A stretch of DNA of 38,143 nt, taken from contig JAQTQS010000005.1 of assembly GCA_028712125.1 (NCBI GenBank), positions 1-38,143 of the forward strand, in the 5' to 3' direction. The notes under the pieces were generated by a model. It worked only from the letters and a program-made list of their open reading frames with translations, had not been told where the DNA came from and ran no database searches. Made by a program: the position numbers and the translations under genes. Every line of letters starts with the position of its first letter. The stretch's first letter is position 1. This document shows positions 1 to 10,346 of this stretch, piece by piece. The stretch comes from Candidatus Altarchaeota archaeon (lineage in GTDB: Archaea; Altiarchaeota; Altiarchaeia; IMC4; SCGC-AAA252-I15).

Positions 1-1312
1 CGATGTCGTGGCCGCCGCCTTCGCCGCCGAGCTTCTTGCTCTCCTCGCGCATCGCAGCCCCAAGGTGGATGCCCCTGCGGATGAGGTCCCAGTTCGCCCG
101 CGCCGAGACTTTAATCATCTCCGGATTGTCCGAGTCGGCCGCGAACGCGAGCACCGGCCTGTCCGGCGGTATTATGCGCGCGCCGTAGGCCATGCCGGCT
201 ATCACACCGACGACGCTCTCGTGGATTCGATCGCCGGCGTCGAAGTAGTAGAATTTGTCCATGGATTCCACGCCCTTGGCCGCTAGGAAGTCGATTCCCT
301 CCCGCAATGTGCGCCTGTATGTCTCAAGGAGGTTCCTTGCGCGGTGGAGCGCGCCCTTGCGGTCGCCGAGGCAGACTTCGACGCCTATTTGCGGCTGGCT
401 CTGCCGGCCGCACGCGTTCAGCATGGTGGCGAATTCCTTGGCGTCCCTAAGTTCCGTCCGCTTCTCCTCGTTCAGGAGGGTGTATACCTCCCCGACCATC
501 CGCTGTATGATGAATTCAGGCGTGTTCAAATCCAGCAGTTTTATGTAGAGTGCGCTGGTCAGTTTCTGGCGCTCCTCCCATGTCAAGTCCACGTAATGCT
601 TGAGGTCGCCCTCGCTGCTGAGGTCGATGCCGAGGGAGTGCATCAAGGCGCTGCATGCGTCGATGTTGCCTGTCAGCGAAGGTATCAGAGGATCAGAGGA
701 GTATGCGAGCATCTGGGCGAGCGGCCTTGATTGGCGGCCGAAAAGCCGGAGGTCGTGCTTGACCTTTAGAAGGCCCCCTGACACGGCATCGTCGAGTATG
801 GTGCGGTTGAGCGAGTGCAGCCGGCCGCCGGAGTCCTGCATGTCTCCGACCGCGCCGACGATTGCGATGTGCGCCATGTCCTTGAAGTTTAGAGACTTTG
901 CGACGAAGTACGCCATGCCCGATCCGCTGACGTCAAGACCCCCGTCGAAGCCGTGCAGGTGCGGATTCACCTGCAGGCCGTACGCCCCCTCGGGCTGGTG
1001 GTGGTCTATTATGTAGTATTTCCTGATTTTGCTCTGGGAGAGAAGGCTTATCTGGCCGCTGCCCATGTCCGTGAACACGTAGGTGCCGGCGTTTGCCTCG
1101 GTTATCTGGCCGAGCGTCTGGCTGTCGAACTGCTTGATTACCTTGTAGTCCACTTTCTTGCCGAGGGCGCGCAGCATGCTTACGGTTATCGCGCACGCCG
1201 TTACGCCGTCCGCATCATGGTGGCTGACTACGAGGAAGTCGTCCTCATCTGATAGCTGCCTTGAAAAACGGCTTACGTCCTGGAACAGTGCGGTTTCGGA
1301 TTGAGAAGCCAT
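1..1312 (-). CDS. DHH-family phosphoesterase, archaeal RecJ-like/GAN-type nuclease (C-terminus runs off window)
   Basis: My minus-strand translation from the ATG at 1312: MASQSETALFQDVSRFSRQLSDEDDFLVVSHHDADGVTACAIT...YYIIDHHQPEGAYGLQVNPHLHG...GSGMAYFVAKSL...VGAVGDMQD, with a glycine-rich GGEGGGHDI (DHHA1-like) at the window edge. Not in the supplied ORF list because it is open at the boundary. Confidence 0.88.
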   Translation of the reverse strand, partial: MASQSETALFQDVSRFSRQLSDEDDFLVVSHHDADGVTACAITVSMLRALGKKVDYKVIKQFDSQTLGQITEANAGTYVFTDMGSGQISLLSQSKIRKYYIIDHHQPEGAYGLQVNPHLHGFDGGLDVSGSGMAYFVAKSLNFKDMAHIAIVGAVGDMQDSGGRLHSLNRTILDDAVSGGLLKVKHDLRLFGRQSRPLAQMLAYSSDPLIPSLTGNIDACSALMHSLGIDLSSEGDLKHYVDLTWEERQKLTSALYIKLLDLNTPEFIIQRMVGEVYTLLNEEKRTELRDAKEFATMLNACGRQSQPQIGVEVCLGDRKGALHRARNLLETYRRTLREGIDFLAAKGVESMDKFYYFDAGDRIHESVVGVIAGMAYGARIIPPDRPVLAFAADSDNPEMIKVSARANWDLIRRGIHLGAAMREESKKLGGEGGGHDI

Positions 1313-1353
1313 GTTGAAAAGGAAGTATGATATATTCGTTTCGATGTTTATAA

Positions 1354-1902
1354 CTATCCTACCAGCATACTGCCTATGTGCCGGGCCCATGTCTCGGTGT
1401 CGTTCCCGACGTATAGCAGTATTTCCGCCATGCGGTTGTTGATGTCGGTGTATCTCATCTGTATGTATTTCAGGAGCATGCGCCTTATAGTCTTCATCTC
1501 GTGGATGTCGTTGAATGGTATGTATAGCACCGGCTCGCCAGCGCCCGGCTGCTCGGCGACGATTCCTATGTTCGTCAGGTATAAATTGACTTCCATCGGA
1601 GTATCTTCCTGCACGCCGATTTTTCCGATGACTTGGGGTATTATGAGCGATTTTTCAGGGTATTTCCGCCGGAGGATGACCTGTTCTTCAGGCGCGAACC
1701 CCATCTCCTTTTCACGCTGGAAGTATGACTTGTACATCAGATAGGAGGCGACGATGCCGATGGAGGTTCCGCAAAGGATGTAGACGACAGTCGCCAAGGA
1801 CAGGTAACCGGATGCCCGGTAATTGTATCCTATGAAACCGACGGCGATTATTAAGGCGATTACTATCCCGAAGGAGAAATAACGCTTTGTCCGCTTGTCC
1901 AT
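1354..1902 (-). CDS. membrane protein, two N-terminal TM helices plus soluble domain (possibly PH-like), unknown function
   Basis: 182 aa ORF; hydrophobic segments FGIVIALIIAVGFIGY and LATVVYILCGTSIGIVASYLMY followed by a soluble domain. Confidence 0.65.
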   Translation of the reverse strand: MDKRTKRYFSFGIVIALIIAVGFIGYNYRASGYLSLATVVYILCGTSIGIVASYLMYKSYFQREKEMGFAPEEQVILRRKYPEKSLIIPQVIGKIGVQEDTPMEVNLYLTNIGIVAEQPGAGEPVLYIPFNDIHEMKTIRRMLLKYIQMRYTDINNRMAEILLYVGNDTETWARHIGSMLVG

Positions 1903-1944
1903 TGTCCACTAATTTATTAGGAGGGCATATTAAAGTAATGAGCG

Positions 1945-2472
1945 ATGAACATACTGTGGATGGTGACCGGCGGAGGATACCTGCTCGAGGAGTCATGCCG
2001 GGCGCTGGAATCGCTCTCAAAGAGGCATACAGTCACTGTCGCATTCTCGCGGGCCGGGAGGGAGGTTGCGTTGATGTACAATCTTTTCGGCAGGTTCAAG
2101 CGCGCTGCAAAGAAGGTGGTTTGCGAAAATGATGAGGGTTACAGCAGCCCGCTGGTCGGAAGGCTGGGATTGTATGACCTAGTAGTCCTGTCGCCGTGCA
2201 CGGCGAACACCGTCGCAAAGATAGTCCTCGGCGTCGCCGACTCGCTCGCAAGCAACGTCTGTTCGCAGGCGTTAAAGTCCGGGAGGATGGTCGCCATCGT
2301 GCCTACGGACAGTATGCGCGAGGTTGATGCCGTAATACCCTCGGGTAGGAAGATAAGGATAAGCTGCAGGGATGTCGACATAAGAAACGCGCGAAAGCTC
2401 AAGGCCGAGAGGGATATAAAGGTGCTGAAGAGCCCCTCGGACATTTCGAGACTGCTGAAGGATGTGGACTGA
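1945..2472 (+). CDS. flavoprotein family (archaeoflavoprotein / dihydromethanopterin reductase-like, PPC-decarboxylase fold)
   Basis: GGGYLLEES...SPCTANTVAKIVLGVADSLASNVCSQALKSGRMVAIVPTD is the flavoprotein-family signature; overlaps rfcL by 11 bp. Confidence 0.75.
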   Translation: MNILWMVTGGGYLLEESCRALESLSKRHTVTVAFSRAGREVALMYNLFGRFKRAAKKVVCENDEGYSSPLVGRLGLYDLVVLSPCTANTVAKIVLGVADSLASNVCSQALKSGRMVAIVPTDSMREVDAVIPSGRKIRISCRDVDIRNARKLKAERDIKVLKSPSDISRLLKDVD

Positions 2473-3622
2473 GAAATACAAGCCGAAAAAGCTGGAGGAG
2501 CTTGTCGGAAACAGGGGCGAAATAGAGAAGCTGGAGGGATTCAACTGGAAGAAGCCGCTGCTCGTCCACGGCGCCACGGGAATCGGGAAGACCGCGCTCG
2601 TAGGCGCCATCGCAAACGATATGGACTTTGACATCGCCGAGATAAACAGCGAGAACATCGGGCAGGCGGCGTCAATATCGTCCACAGGCAGCCTATTCGG
2701 GAGAAAGAGGCTTGTCGTAATAGAAAACGCGGAAAGCATAAGGGACATGAAAGCGCTTAGCGCGTTCCTCGAGTCCGTCCGCACCCCCACCCTGCTGACG
2801 ACATCGGAATACGACTCCAAACGGCTTAAGACGGTGAAAAAACTATGCATCGGAATGCAGCTCAAGCGGCCGATGGCCGCGACGATTGCGAACTATCTCG
2901 CCGTTATATGCAAGAAGGAGGAGGTAACCGCTGAAAAAAGCGTTCTTACGGCCGTTGCGGAGAACAGCAACGGCGACATAAGGGTCGCGCTGACCGACCT
3001 TGAGATGCTTGCCAAGGGGAAAAGGGAGATTACGGAAAAGGATGCGGAACTGCTTTACAGCAGGGACGTCAAGGAAGACATCTACAAGGCCCTGAACGCA
3101 GTGTTCAGCGAAAGTTCGGCCCAAAAGGCCGTTGAGTCGACGAGGGATTTGAGCGAGAATCCGGAAATCGTCGTCCTTTGGATTGCCGAGAACGCGTCCG
3201 GCGCGCTTCAGGGCGCAAGGCCGCTTTCTGACGCGTTTTATTACCTGTCGAGGGCTAGCGTGTTCTTGGGGAGGGTGCACATGCGCCAGTACTGGGGCTT
3301 CTGGCGCTATGCGGGAATGCTAATGACCGCAGGGATTACCGTCAGCAAGGAAAGCGTTAAACACGGGTTCTACCGGTTCCCTGGCGGGGGGTATTTCGCC
3401 ACTGCCGAAAGCAGCCTCGGAAGGACCAAGCTGGAGCGCGAGGCTGTCAAGGAGTTCTGCGGCAAGCTCAAGGCGAGGATACACGCGTCAAACCGCGTCC
3501 TGATACGCGAGGACGTTCCACTGCTCAGGACTCTCTTAAAGCATAATAAGACCGACGCCGACGAAATCAAAAAAGAGTATATGATGACAGACGAGGAATT
3601 AGCATACATTACAGAATCCTAA
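2462..3622 (+). CDS. rfcL: replication factor C large subunit
   Basis: MWTEKYKPKKLEELVGN...GATGIGKTALVGAIANDM (Walker A)...RLVVIENAESI...NGDIRVALTDLE; archaeal RFC-L layout. Confidence 0.92.
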   Translation: MWTEKYKPKKLEELVGNRGEIEKLEGFNWKKPLLVHGATGIGKTALVGAIANDMDFDIAEINSENIGQAASISSTGSLFGRKRLVVIENAESIRDMKALSAFLESVRTPTLLTTSEYDSKRLKTVKKLCIGMQLKRPMAATIANYLAVICKKEEVTAEKSVLTAVAENSNGDIRVALTDLEMLAKGKREITEKDAELLYSRDVKEDIYKALNAVFSESSAQKAVESTRDLSENPEIVVLWIAENASGALQGARPLSDAFYYLSRASVFLGRVHMRQYWGFWRYAGMLMTAGITVSKESVKHGFYRFPGGGYFATAESSLGRTKLEREAVKEFCGKLKARIHASNRVLIREDVPLLRTLLKHNKTDADEIKKEYMMTDEELAYITES

Positions 3623-4515
3623 GGCTGGGACAACACGTCCTCTGAGGATATGATGGTCTTGAAGTCGTCAAAGCTTATGCGCTTGCCGGTCTTGAACTTT
3701 TCCTTCGCCTCGGAAATGCGCTCCGCCCTCTTCTTGCTCGCCGAAACCTCCCGCGCCTTGGCCATGTTGGTGTAGGCGGTGTCCATCTTGTCTTCGGTGA
3801 GCTTTATCTCGTCCTTGAGCGCGGTTATGTTGTCCCGTATCGGCCTGAGCTCCTCGTACTTGTCCAGCAGCTTCTTATGAAGCTCGTCGGACTGCTTCCG
3901 GATTTCGTCAAGCTCCGCATAGACCTTTATGGACTCTATGTGCTTTTCCTCGGCCTCCTTGGCGATTGAGCGTATGGTGTCAGAGAGCGCGTTTATCTCG
4001 CCCTCGCGGGCCGCGATTTCGGTGTAGTTGGAGAGGATTGAGCTGTGCAGTTCGTCCACCTTTGCCGCGATGTCCAGCTTTTGGGACAACGAGATTGCGT
4101 CTTCAAAGAGCTTCTGCTCCCTGTCGAGGGTTATGTCCTCGCCGAGAAGCTGGTTGAGTATTTTGTTCAGCTTGAACATTATCTTGCCCGAAGCGCTGCC
4201 GGCATCCTTGGTAAGCGATTTCTTCTCGACTGAAGTGTCCTTTATCTGGGAGCGCAGCAGCTTGATGTTCTCGATGATTTCAGAGCGCTTCTGCTTCAAC
4301 GACGCTACTTTCTCGTTCAGCTTGTCGCGTTCGGACCGAAGCCTCTTGCCGTTGTTTGAAAGGTCGCTTACAGCAAGGTTCAGCTTGTTTCGCTCCGCCT
4401 TAAGGTACTTTATCTCGGCCCAGAACTTTTCCTCCTCTGCGAAGAGGCCTTTGAGCGTGTTTACTTTTCCTTCAAAGTCCCCCGCAATCTGGTCGAGCCT
4501 CTCCGGTTCCGCCAT
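3619..4515 (-). CDS. coiled-coil protein (COG1340-like)
   Basis: Long Lys/Glu/Leu coiled coil from MAEPERLDQIAGDFEGKVNTLKGLF; start set at 4515 because the longer ORF overlaps the upstream gene. Confidence 0.7.
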   Translation of the reverse strand: MAEPERLDQIAGDFEGKVNTLKGLFAEEEKFWAEIKYLKAERNKLNLAVSDLSNNGKRLRSERDKLNEKVASLKQKRSEIIENIKLLRSQIKDTSVEKKSLTKDAGSASGKIMFKLNKILNQLLGEDITLDREQKLFEDAISLSQKLDIAAKVDELHSSILSNYTEIAAREGEINALSDTIRSIAKEAEEKHIESIKVYAELDEIRKQSDELHKKLLDKYEELRPIRDNITALKDEIKLTEDKMDTAYTNMAKAREVSASKKRAERISEAKEKFKTGKRISFDDFKTIISSEDVLSQP

Positions 4516-4516
4516 T

Positions 4517-4843
4517 TTAAGACCCGCCCCTCCCGCGCCAGTAGCCGAGCGCCGCCTCATGCTCCTTTATTTTCAGCTTTATGGCCTCTATGCGCTTGGC
4601 GTTTATCTTCTTGGAGGTGTTCCTGCTCAGGCTGTTGAGCTCCGCAACCGCCCTAGATTTCCTTTCGCTGTAGTTGAGCTTGCCCGCGCTTATCCAGTGG
4701 TTGAACTGGTCGATTTCCTCCTGGAGGACGAATATGCGCTCTAGGCTTGCGACCTCCTGCAGGTACTGCGAGAGAAAGCGCTCGTGCTTTTCGGCAATGA
4801 ACCGGCAGAGCTGCTTTTCGTTGTCGGCGTTTGTAGCTTCCAC
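4517..4843 (-). CDS. small coiled-coil protein, unknown function
   Basis: 108 aa ORF immediately upstream of the COG1340-like gene; charged helical composition. Confidence 0.6.
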   Translation of the reverse strand: MEATNADNEKQLCRFIAEKHERFLSQYLQEVASLERIFVLQEEIDQFNHWISAGKLNYSERKSRAVAELNSLSRNTSKKINAKRIEAIKLKIKEHEAALGYWRGRGGS

Positions 4844-4880
4844 GTTGGGTATTGATTAATGATTTAATATTAAAATATGC

Positions 4881-5498
4881 CTATCGCTGCTTTTGGATGA
4901 CGAAAAACAGCCTTTGGAGCGAAGTAACATGAGACAGGACAGCCGCCAAGGCAATTGCGTAAACAAGGTAGGCAGTATTGGCAATACCGGCAAGCATCCC
5001 TACATAGAGCATGTCAAGGCGCTCGGAACGCTCAAGGAGGCCGCCCATCCGCTCCAAGTCCTTCGGGCTGGTAACTGCCCGCTTGTGGTCGGCGTAGGCG
5101 CGGATGAATGAGGGCATCAAAGCCCCGAACATGAGTAGCATTATCCATACGGTATTTTGCAGGATGAAGCCTTGCGCGTCCCTGACATAGAACCAGAGGC
5201 CCAAGTAGAGCAGGAATTCGACATAGCGGTCCACGACGCCGTCCAGGAACGCGCCGAACGCTGATGTCTTCTTGGTGAAACGCGCGACCGCGCCGTCGAC
5301 CATGTCGATACAGCCGGCGATGAAGAAGAAAAGCAGGCCGGCCGAAAGTTGCCGGTAATACAGCGCGATAAATCCGGGCACTGCTACGGCGAGTGTGAGC
5401 ATCGTCCAAGCGTTCGGAGAAAGCCCGAATTTTGAGAATACACGGCCGACGGCGGTTGTGATTCCAGAAAGCCGTTTTCCGAACCTGGATTTCAGCAT
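4881..5498 (-). CDS. CDP-alcohol phosphatidyltransferase family (archaetidylinositol phosphate synthase-like)
   Basis: DMVDGAVARFTKKTSAFGAFLDGVVDRYVE matches D-x2-DG-x2-AR-x8-G-x3-D-x3-D; multiple TM helices. Confidence 0.87.
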   Translation of the reverse strand: MLKSRFGKRLSGITTAVGRVFSKFGLSPNAWTMLTLAVAVPGFIALYYRQLSAGLLFFFIAGCIDMVDGAVARFTKKTSAFGAFLDGVVDRYVEFLLYLGLWFYVRDAQGFILQNTVWIMLLMFGALMPSFIRAYADHKRAVTSPKDLERMGGLLERSERLDMLYVGMLAGIANTAYLVYAIALAAVLSHVTSLQRLFFVIQKQR

Positions 5499-5511
5499 TT
5501 TTACGCAGGTC

Positions 5512-5709
5512 TTATAGGGTAAGAAGTGTGGTGGTGGTTTCTATCGTGTTCATGACCACCGCCGGCTGCTCGACAAACACGTACCTGTAGCCGAAGAACC
5601 ACCATAGGATGAAGACTGCGATGATAAGCACCAGCGCGACTGCGATTATGGCCAGCTCCCACACGGGAGGGCCCGGTTTGACTGCCATCTTCAACTTAGA
5701 TATACGCAC
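5512..5709 (-). CDS. small single-TM protein, unknown function
   Basis: 65 aa; WELAIIAVALVLIIAVFILWWFF TM helix and Thr-rich C-terminus (ETTTTLLTL); likely start MAVKPGPP inside the ORF. Confidence 0.5.
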   Translation of the reverse strand: MRISKLKMAVKPGPPVWELAIIAVALVLIIAVFILWWFFGYRYVFVEQPAVVMNTIETTTTLLTL

Positions 5710-5740
5710 TAATGCTTAAAAAAGAGGGCGGTGGGAGGCC

Positions 5741-6160
5741 CTATGCGACCTCCCTCATGCGCTTTACCATCTTGACTGCGGTCTCGACCGCGTGTTTCGC
5801 GTATTCCACCCTCGTCTGTGCTTCCAGCCTTGACATCCCCGGGCCTGTTATGCCGAGCGATACGGGCTTGTTGTGCTCGAGCGACAGGTCTATTATCTTT
5901 CTCGCCGCGTGCTGTGCGACAACCTCGTCGTGCTCGGTCTGCCCTTCGATGACCGCGCCGAGTGTCACGATGCAGTCCACGTCTTTTCGGGATATCAGCT
6001 TTTTTACCGCGAGCGGTATGTCGAAGACTCCCGGCACTTTCACCACGTTAACCACATGCGCCTCAAGGAACTTCGCATGCTCCTTGGCGAGCTCGACCAT
6101 GGCAAACGTTATGTCATAGTTGAACTCCGAGGCGACTATGCCTATGTTTATTTTCTCCAT
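5741..6160 (-). CDS. ribH: 6,7-dimethyl-8-ribityllumazine synthase
   Basis: IGIVASEFNYDITFAMVELAKEHAKF...VKVPGVFDIPLAVKKL...DCIVTLGAVIEGQTEHDEVVAQHAARKIIDLSLEHNKPVSLGITGPGM. Confidence 0.95.
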   Translation of the reverse strand: MEKINIGIVASEFNYDITFAMVELAKEHAKFLEAHVVNVVKVPGVFDIPLAVKKLISRKDVDCIVTLGAVIEGQTEHDEVVAQHAARKIIDLSLEHNKPVSLGITGPGMSRLEAQTRVEYAKHAVETAVKMVKRMREVA

Positions 6161-6180
6161 CTTTCATTTCACCTCATATT

Positions 6181-7290
<1,110 letters not shown>

Positions 7291-7307
<17 letters not shown>

Positions 7308-7926
7308 GCTCGCTGATTATTCCGGATGTTATGCGCTCGAAATACGCCTTCCCCTTTTCGGCCGTCGCAAGCGTCGGGTCGCCCAGCACGCCGGACTTCG
7401 AATGCTCGATAGTCCTCCAAGGCCCCTTGCCCGGGAAGCGGAATTCGTGCTTTCTGATTGCATGCTTCCTGACTTTCTCGGGATGAATGTATAGCATGAG
7501 CGAAGTCTCTATCTCGCCGGCGTGGTCGTAGCCGGGAATCTGGCGTATGATGTCCAGGTACTTTACTCCCGGAATCTTCAGGCGTAAAAGAGCATTGCGG
7601 TTGCCACCGTGGCCGTTCACGACGAGTATGTCCTCGACGCCGTGCTTCCTGAGGCTCGAGCACACTTCCGAAATTTCATCGAGAAGCGTCTCCTCTTTGA
7701 GCGTTAGCGTTCCATGGAAGTCAAGGTGCTCGAATGACACGCCGGGCGCGATAACCGGAGTGATTACCGCCTTCAGTTTCTGCGAAAGAAATTCAGATAC
7801 CGATTCAACTATCAGCGAGTCCGTGCTCAAAGGCAGGTGGGGCCCGTGCTGCTCGATGCTCCCGACAGGCACTATGGCCGTCCTGATGCCCTTTGCTTCC
7901 TCCCATGTCATGTCTGCTAGCTTCAT
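7291..7926 (-). CDS. arfB: creatininase family, ArfB-like FAPy deformylase (riboflavin pathway)
   Basis: VPVGSIEQHGPHLPLSTDSLIVE...NGHGGNRNALL...PGYDHAGEIETSLMLYI creatininase-family metal site; position inside the rib operon. Confidence 0.82.
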
Positions 7927-8543
7927 TTTGTCTTGTAGTGCAGCACCATCTGGTCGCCCAACCGCCGGCTGCCGGCGTAGGCCAGATTTATCTTACGCGA
8001 TAGCGTGCCGTTAATCCAACGGATGCCGTCGCCCAAGAGTATGGGCGTTATTGTAAGGTAGACTTCATCGACGAGGCCCAGTTCAAGCATGCTCCTGTTG
8101 AGCGTTCCGCCGCCCTCGAGGAGGACGCACTTTAGCCCCATTTCTGAAAGCGATGCCATGAGGGATTTTAGGTCTACTTTTTTTTCGCCGGTTGCAATCA
8201 CGCACGCGGCCTCCTGCAGCCGCTTCCTGCGCACGATTGGGGCGCGCCTCGAGACCGCGATTATCGTCGGCGCGCTGCTGTCCAAGACTTTCGCGTTCAG
8301 CGGCGTTCTGGCATTGCTGTCAACGACGATTCGGACGGGATTTTTTCCCTTCGCATGCCTTACGGTGAGGTGGGGATTGTCGGTGAGAACGGTCGATATT
8401 CCGACCATGATGCCGTCGGATTTTGCCCGGATGGCATGAACCCTGCGCTTGTCCTCTTCGTTTGAAAAGCGCACCCTGAGCCCTTGTTTTCCTATGAAGC
8501 CGTCAAGGCTCATCGCGCAATTCAACGTCACGTATGGTTTCAT
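7923..8543 (-). CDS. arfC: 2,5-diamino-6-ribosylamino-4(3H)-pyrimidinone 5'-phosphate reductase (RibD C-terminal domain family)
   Basis: MKPYVTLNCAMSLDGFIG...IRAKSDGIMVGISTVLTDNPHLTVR...NPVRIVVDS...LLEGGGTLNRSMLELGLVDEVYLTITPILLG; start at 8543 gives ATGA overlap with the upstream gene. Confidence 0.9.
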   Translation of the reverse strand: MKPYVTLNCAMSLDGFIGKQGLRVRFSNEEDKRRVHAIRAKSDGIMVGISTVLTDNPHLTVRHAKGKNPVRIVVDSNARTPLNAKVLDSSAPTIIAVSRRAPIVRRKRLQEAACVIATGEKKVDLKSLMASLSEMGLKCVLLEGGGTLNRSMLELGLVDEVYLTITPILLGDGIRWINGTLSRKINLAYAGSRRLGDQMVLHYKTK

Positions 8544-9604
8544 CTTCTGTCCTTGTCGACGACCAAGCGTCCCCCTGAAATCACCTTTCTCACGTTCTCG
8601 CCGCTGCAGCGATGTACGACCGATGCGAGGATGTTCCGGCTGTATTTCAATGCCGGCGCCTGCCTGTCGAGGAGCGTGATGTCGGCATGCATCCTCTTTT
8701 TGATAACGCCCGCATGGATGCCGAACGCCGAAGCGCCGCCGGACGTGGCCATCCACAGTATCTCGGACGGCGAGAGCGGCTTTTTCTCAAGACACGACGC
8801 TGTGTAGAGATACGCCATCTCCTGGAACATGTCGGGCTGAGTGAAAAGGACGTTGTCAGTGCCCAGTGATACTGGAACATTCGCGTCGATGAGCTCGCGC
8901 ACCGGCGGGAAGCCGACGCCGAGAAGCGCGTTGGTCCGGGGACAGGCGACGACCGAAATATGCCTTCGCGCGGCCTCTCTGATGTCTTCAGCAGCCGCTA
9001 GCGTGAAATGCACTATTATGTCAGGATTGCACGATAAAGCCTGACTGACTTCGCCATCCAGCTCGCCGGCATGCAATGCGAGAATCTTCTTCCTTTTGTC
9101 TGAAATCTGGCCAGCCTGGTACAGGTTAAGACCTAGGCCGTCGCACAAGAGTTCGTCCACGTCGCGGCCGAGGATTACCGGGCGGATGTGTTTTCCCTCA
9201 AGCGCCTCCCTTATCTCGTCTATGCCCTTTATCCCGAACTCCCGAAAGTCGGAGAACATCGTCGTCCCGGAGCCAAGCATTGAGTCTATGGTCGCGCGCA
9301 TGGCGTTGAGCCGCTCCTTACGGCTTGACTTTTTGTACAGCCGCCACTTAAGGCCGGTTTTTCCTACAGCCTGCTTTACCGAAAGCCCCGTGGCGGCATC
9401 CCTTGCGAACGAGTCCCCGATGTGGGTGTGGGCGTTGCAGAATGAGGGTATTGCCAGATAGCGCTTGTAGTCCAAACCGCCCGCCTCGTAACCGTCTCCG
9501 ACCTCGGTGATAAGGCCGTCCTCTATGGATATGTGAGATTCTTCAATGTGTGAAAAACCATCCCCTGAAAGCACTGACGTATTAATCCTCATTGTATTCA
9601 ACAA
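8540..9604 (-). CDS. amidohydrolase superfamily (COG0402-like deaminase), candidate riboflavin-pathway deaminase
   Basis: CNAHTHIGD (HxH), LALHAGE, DIIVHFT, VSLGTDN metal/catalytic motifs; lies between gch3 and arfC with overlaps at both ends. Start may be the internal ATG at 9592. Confidence 0.85.
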   Translation of the reverse strand: MLNTMRINTSVLSGDGFSHIEESHISIEDGLITEVGDGYEAGGLDYKRYLAIPSFCNAHTHIGDSFARDAATGLSVKQAVGKTGLKWRLYKKSSRKERLNAMRATIDSMLGSGTTMFSDFREFGIKGIDEIREALEGKHIRPVILGRDVDELLCDGLGLNLYQAGQISDKRKKILALHAGELDGEVSQALSCNPDIIVHFTLAAAEDIREAARRHISVVACPRTNALLGVGFPPVRELIDANVPVSLGTDNVLFTQPDMFQEMAYLYTASCLEKKPLSPSEILWMATSGGASAFGIHAGVIKKRMHADITLLDRQAPALKYSRNILASVVHRCSGENVRKVISGGRLVVDKDRR

Positions 9605-10322
9605 CCTTCTCCATGGCGCCGAGCCTTATCTTCTTGAGGCCCATGCTTGCCCGGCCTACGGCCGCTTCTGCATTCCGCCCGCTGCCGATGCCTGCCTTGA
9701 GGCCGACGCCGGACTCCTGTTCTATCGCCTTGAATATTTCCAAGAATTCTTTTTTTCCCGCGTTTCCGCAGGGTATGATGAAGTTGTCGCCGCCCATGTA
9801 GAACACCAGCGCGCCGTAAGGGGCAAGTAGGTTGGTTAGCGACTGCCCGGTTGAGACGACGCGCACGTAGGAGTCGTATACGTTGCTGTCAGTGTGCGCC
9901 GTTATGCTGTCGATGTCGGCGTGCGCTATTGAAAGCGGGTCGTCTGAGAGGCCGTCTATTGCAAGCACCGATTTCCTGTGCGCGTGCTTGGCCCCGCCCT
10001 CACGGGAGAGCCTTCTGGTTGCGTTCGCCTGCGCCTCATAGGGCGTTTTTCCGGTTGCGACCGACATACTTAATGAAACAGGGAATTTGTACTTTAGCTG
10101 GTCTAGTATAGTCCTGTGGGCCTTCTCGTCCATGCCGTTTGTTATTGCGAGCAGATTGTCATAGCGCATCGGAAACACCAGCGCCTTTTTCATAGAGAAC
10201 TTTTTCTGCAGAGTGCGGTAGATGCCAGCCTGCAAGCCCTGGAGGTAGGCCTCTTTTTTCGGCAGCGGCGTGGTCGTCCACGGCCCGTAGTTGTCTATCT
10301 GGATTAGCGTGACCTGGAGCAT
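9582..10322 (-). CDS. gch3: GTP cyclohydrolase III (archaeal, first step of riboflavin biosynthesis)
   Basis: MLQVTLIQIDNYGPWTTTPLPKKEAYLQGLQAGIYRTLQ...FPMRYDNLLAITNGM...FPVSLSMSVATGKTPYEAQ...YMGGDNFIIPCG; start 10322 fits a TATA box ~25 bp upstream. Confidence 0.9.
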   Translation of the reverse strand: MLQVTLIQIDNYGPWTTTPLPKKEAYLQGLQAGIYRTLQKKFSMKKALVFPMRYDNLLAITNGMDEKAHRTILDQLKYKFPVSLSMSVATGKTPYEAQANATRRLSREGGAKHAHRKSVLAIDGLSDDPLSIAHADIDSITAHTDSNVYDSYVRVVSTGQSLTNLLAPYGALVFYMGGDNFIIPCGNAGKKEFLEIFKAIEQESGVGLKAGIGSGRNAEAAVGRASMGLKKIRLGAMEKVVEYNED

Positions 10323-10346
10323 GTCCGTACTATATGGGGGTGGCGG

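Noticed and set aside
3-1252. Several plus-strand ORFs (3..188, 8..286, 255..548, 344..730, 600..1016, 953..1252)
   Set aside because: All lie antisense to the continuous DHH phosphoesterase frame, which has clear family motifs.
4028-4744. 238-aa plus-strand Ser/Phe-rich ORF
   Set aside because: Antisense of the coiled-coil genes; compositional artefact.
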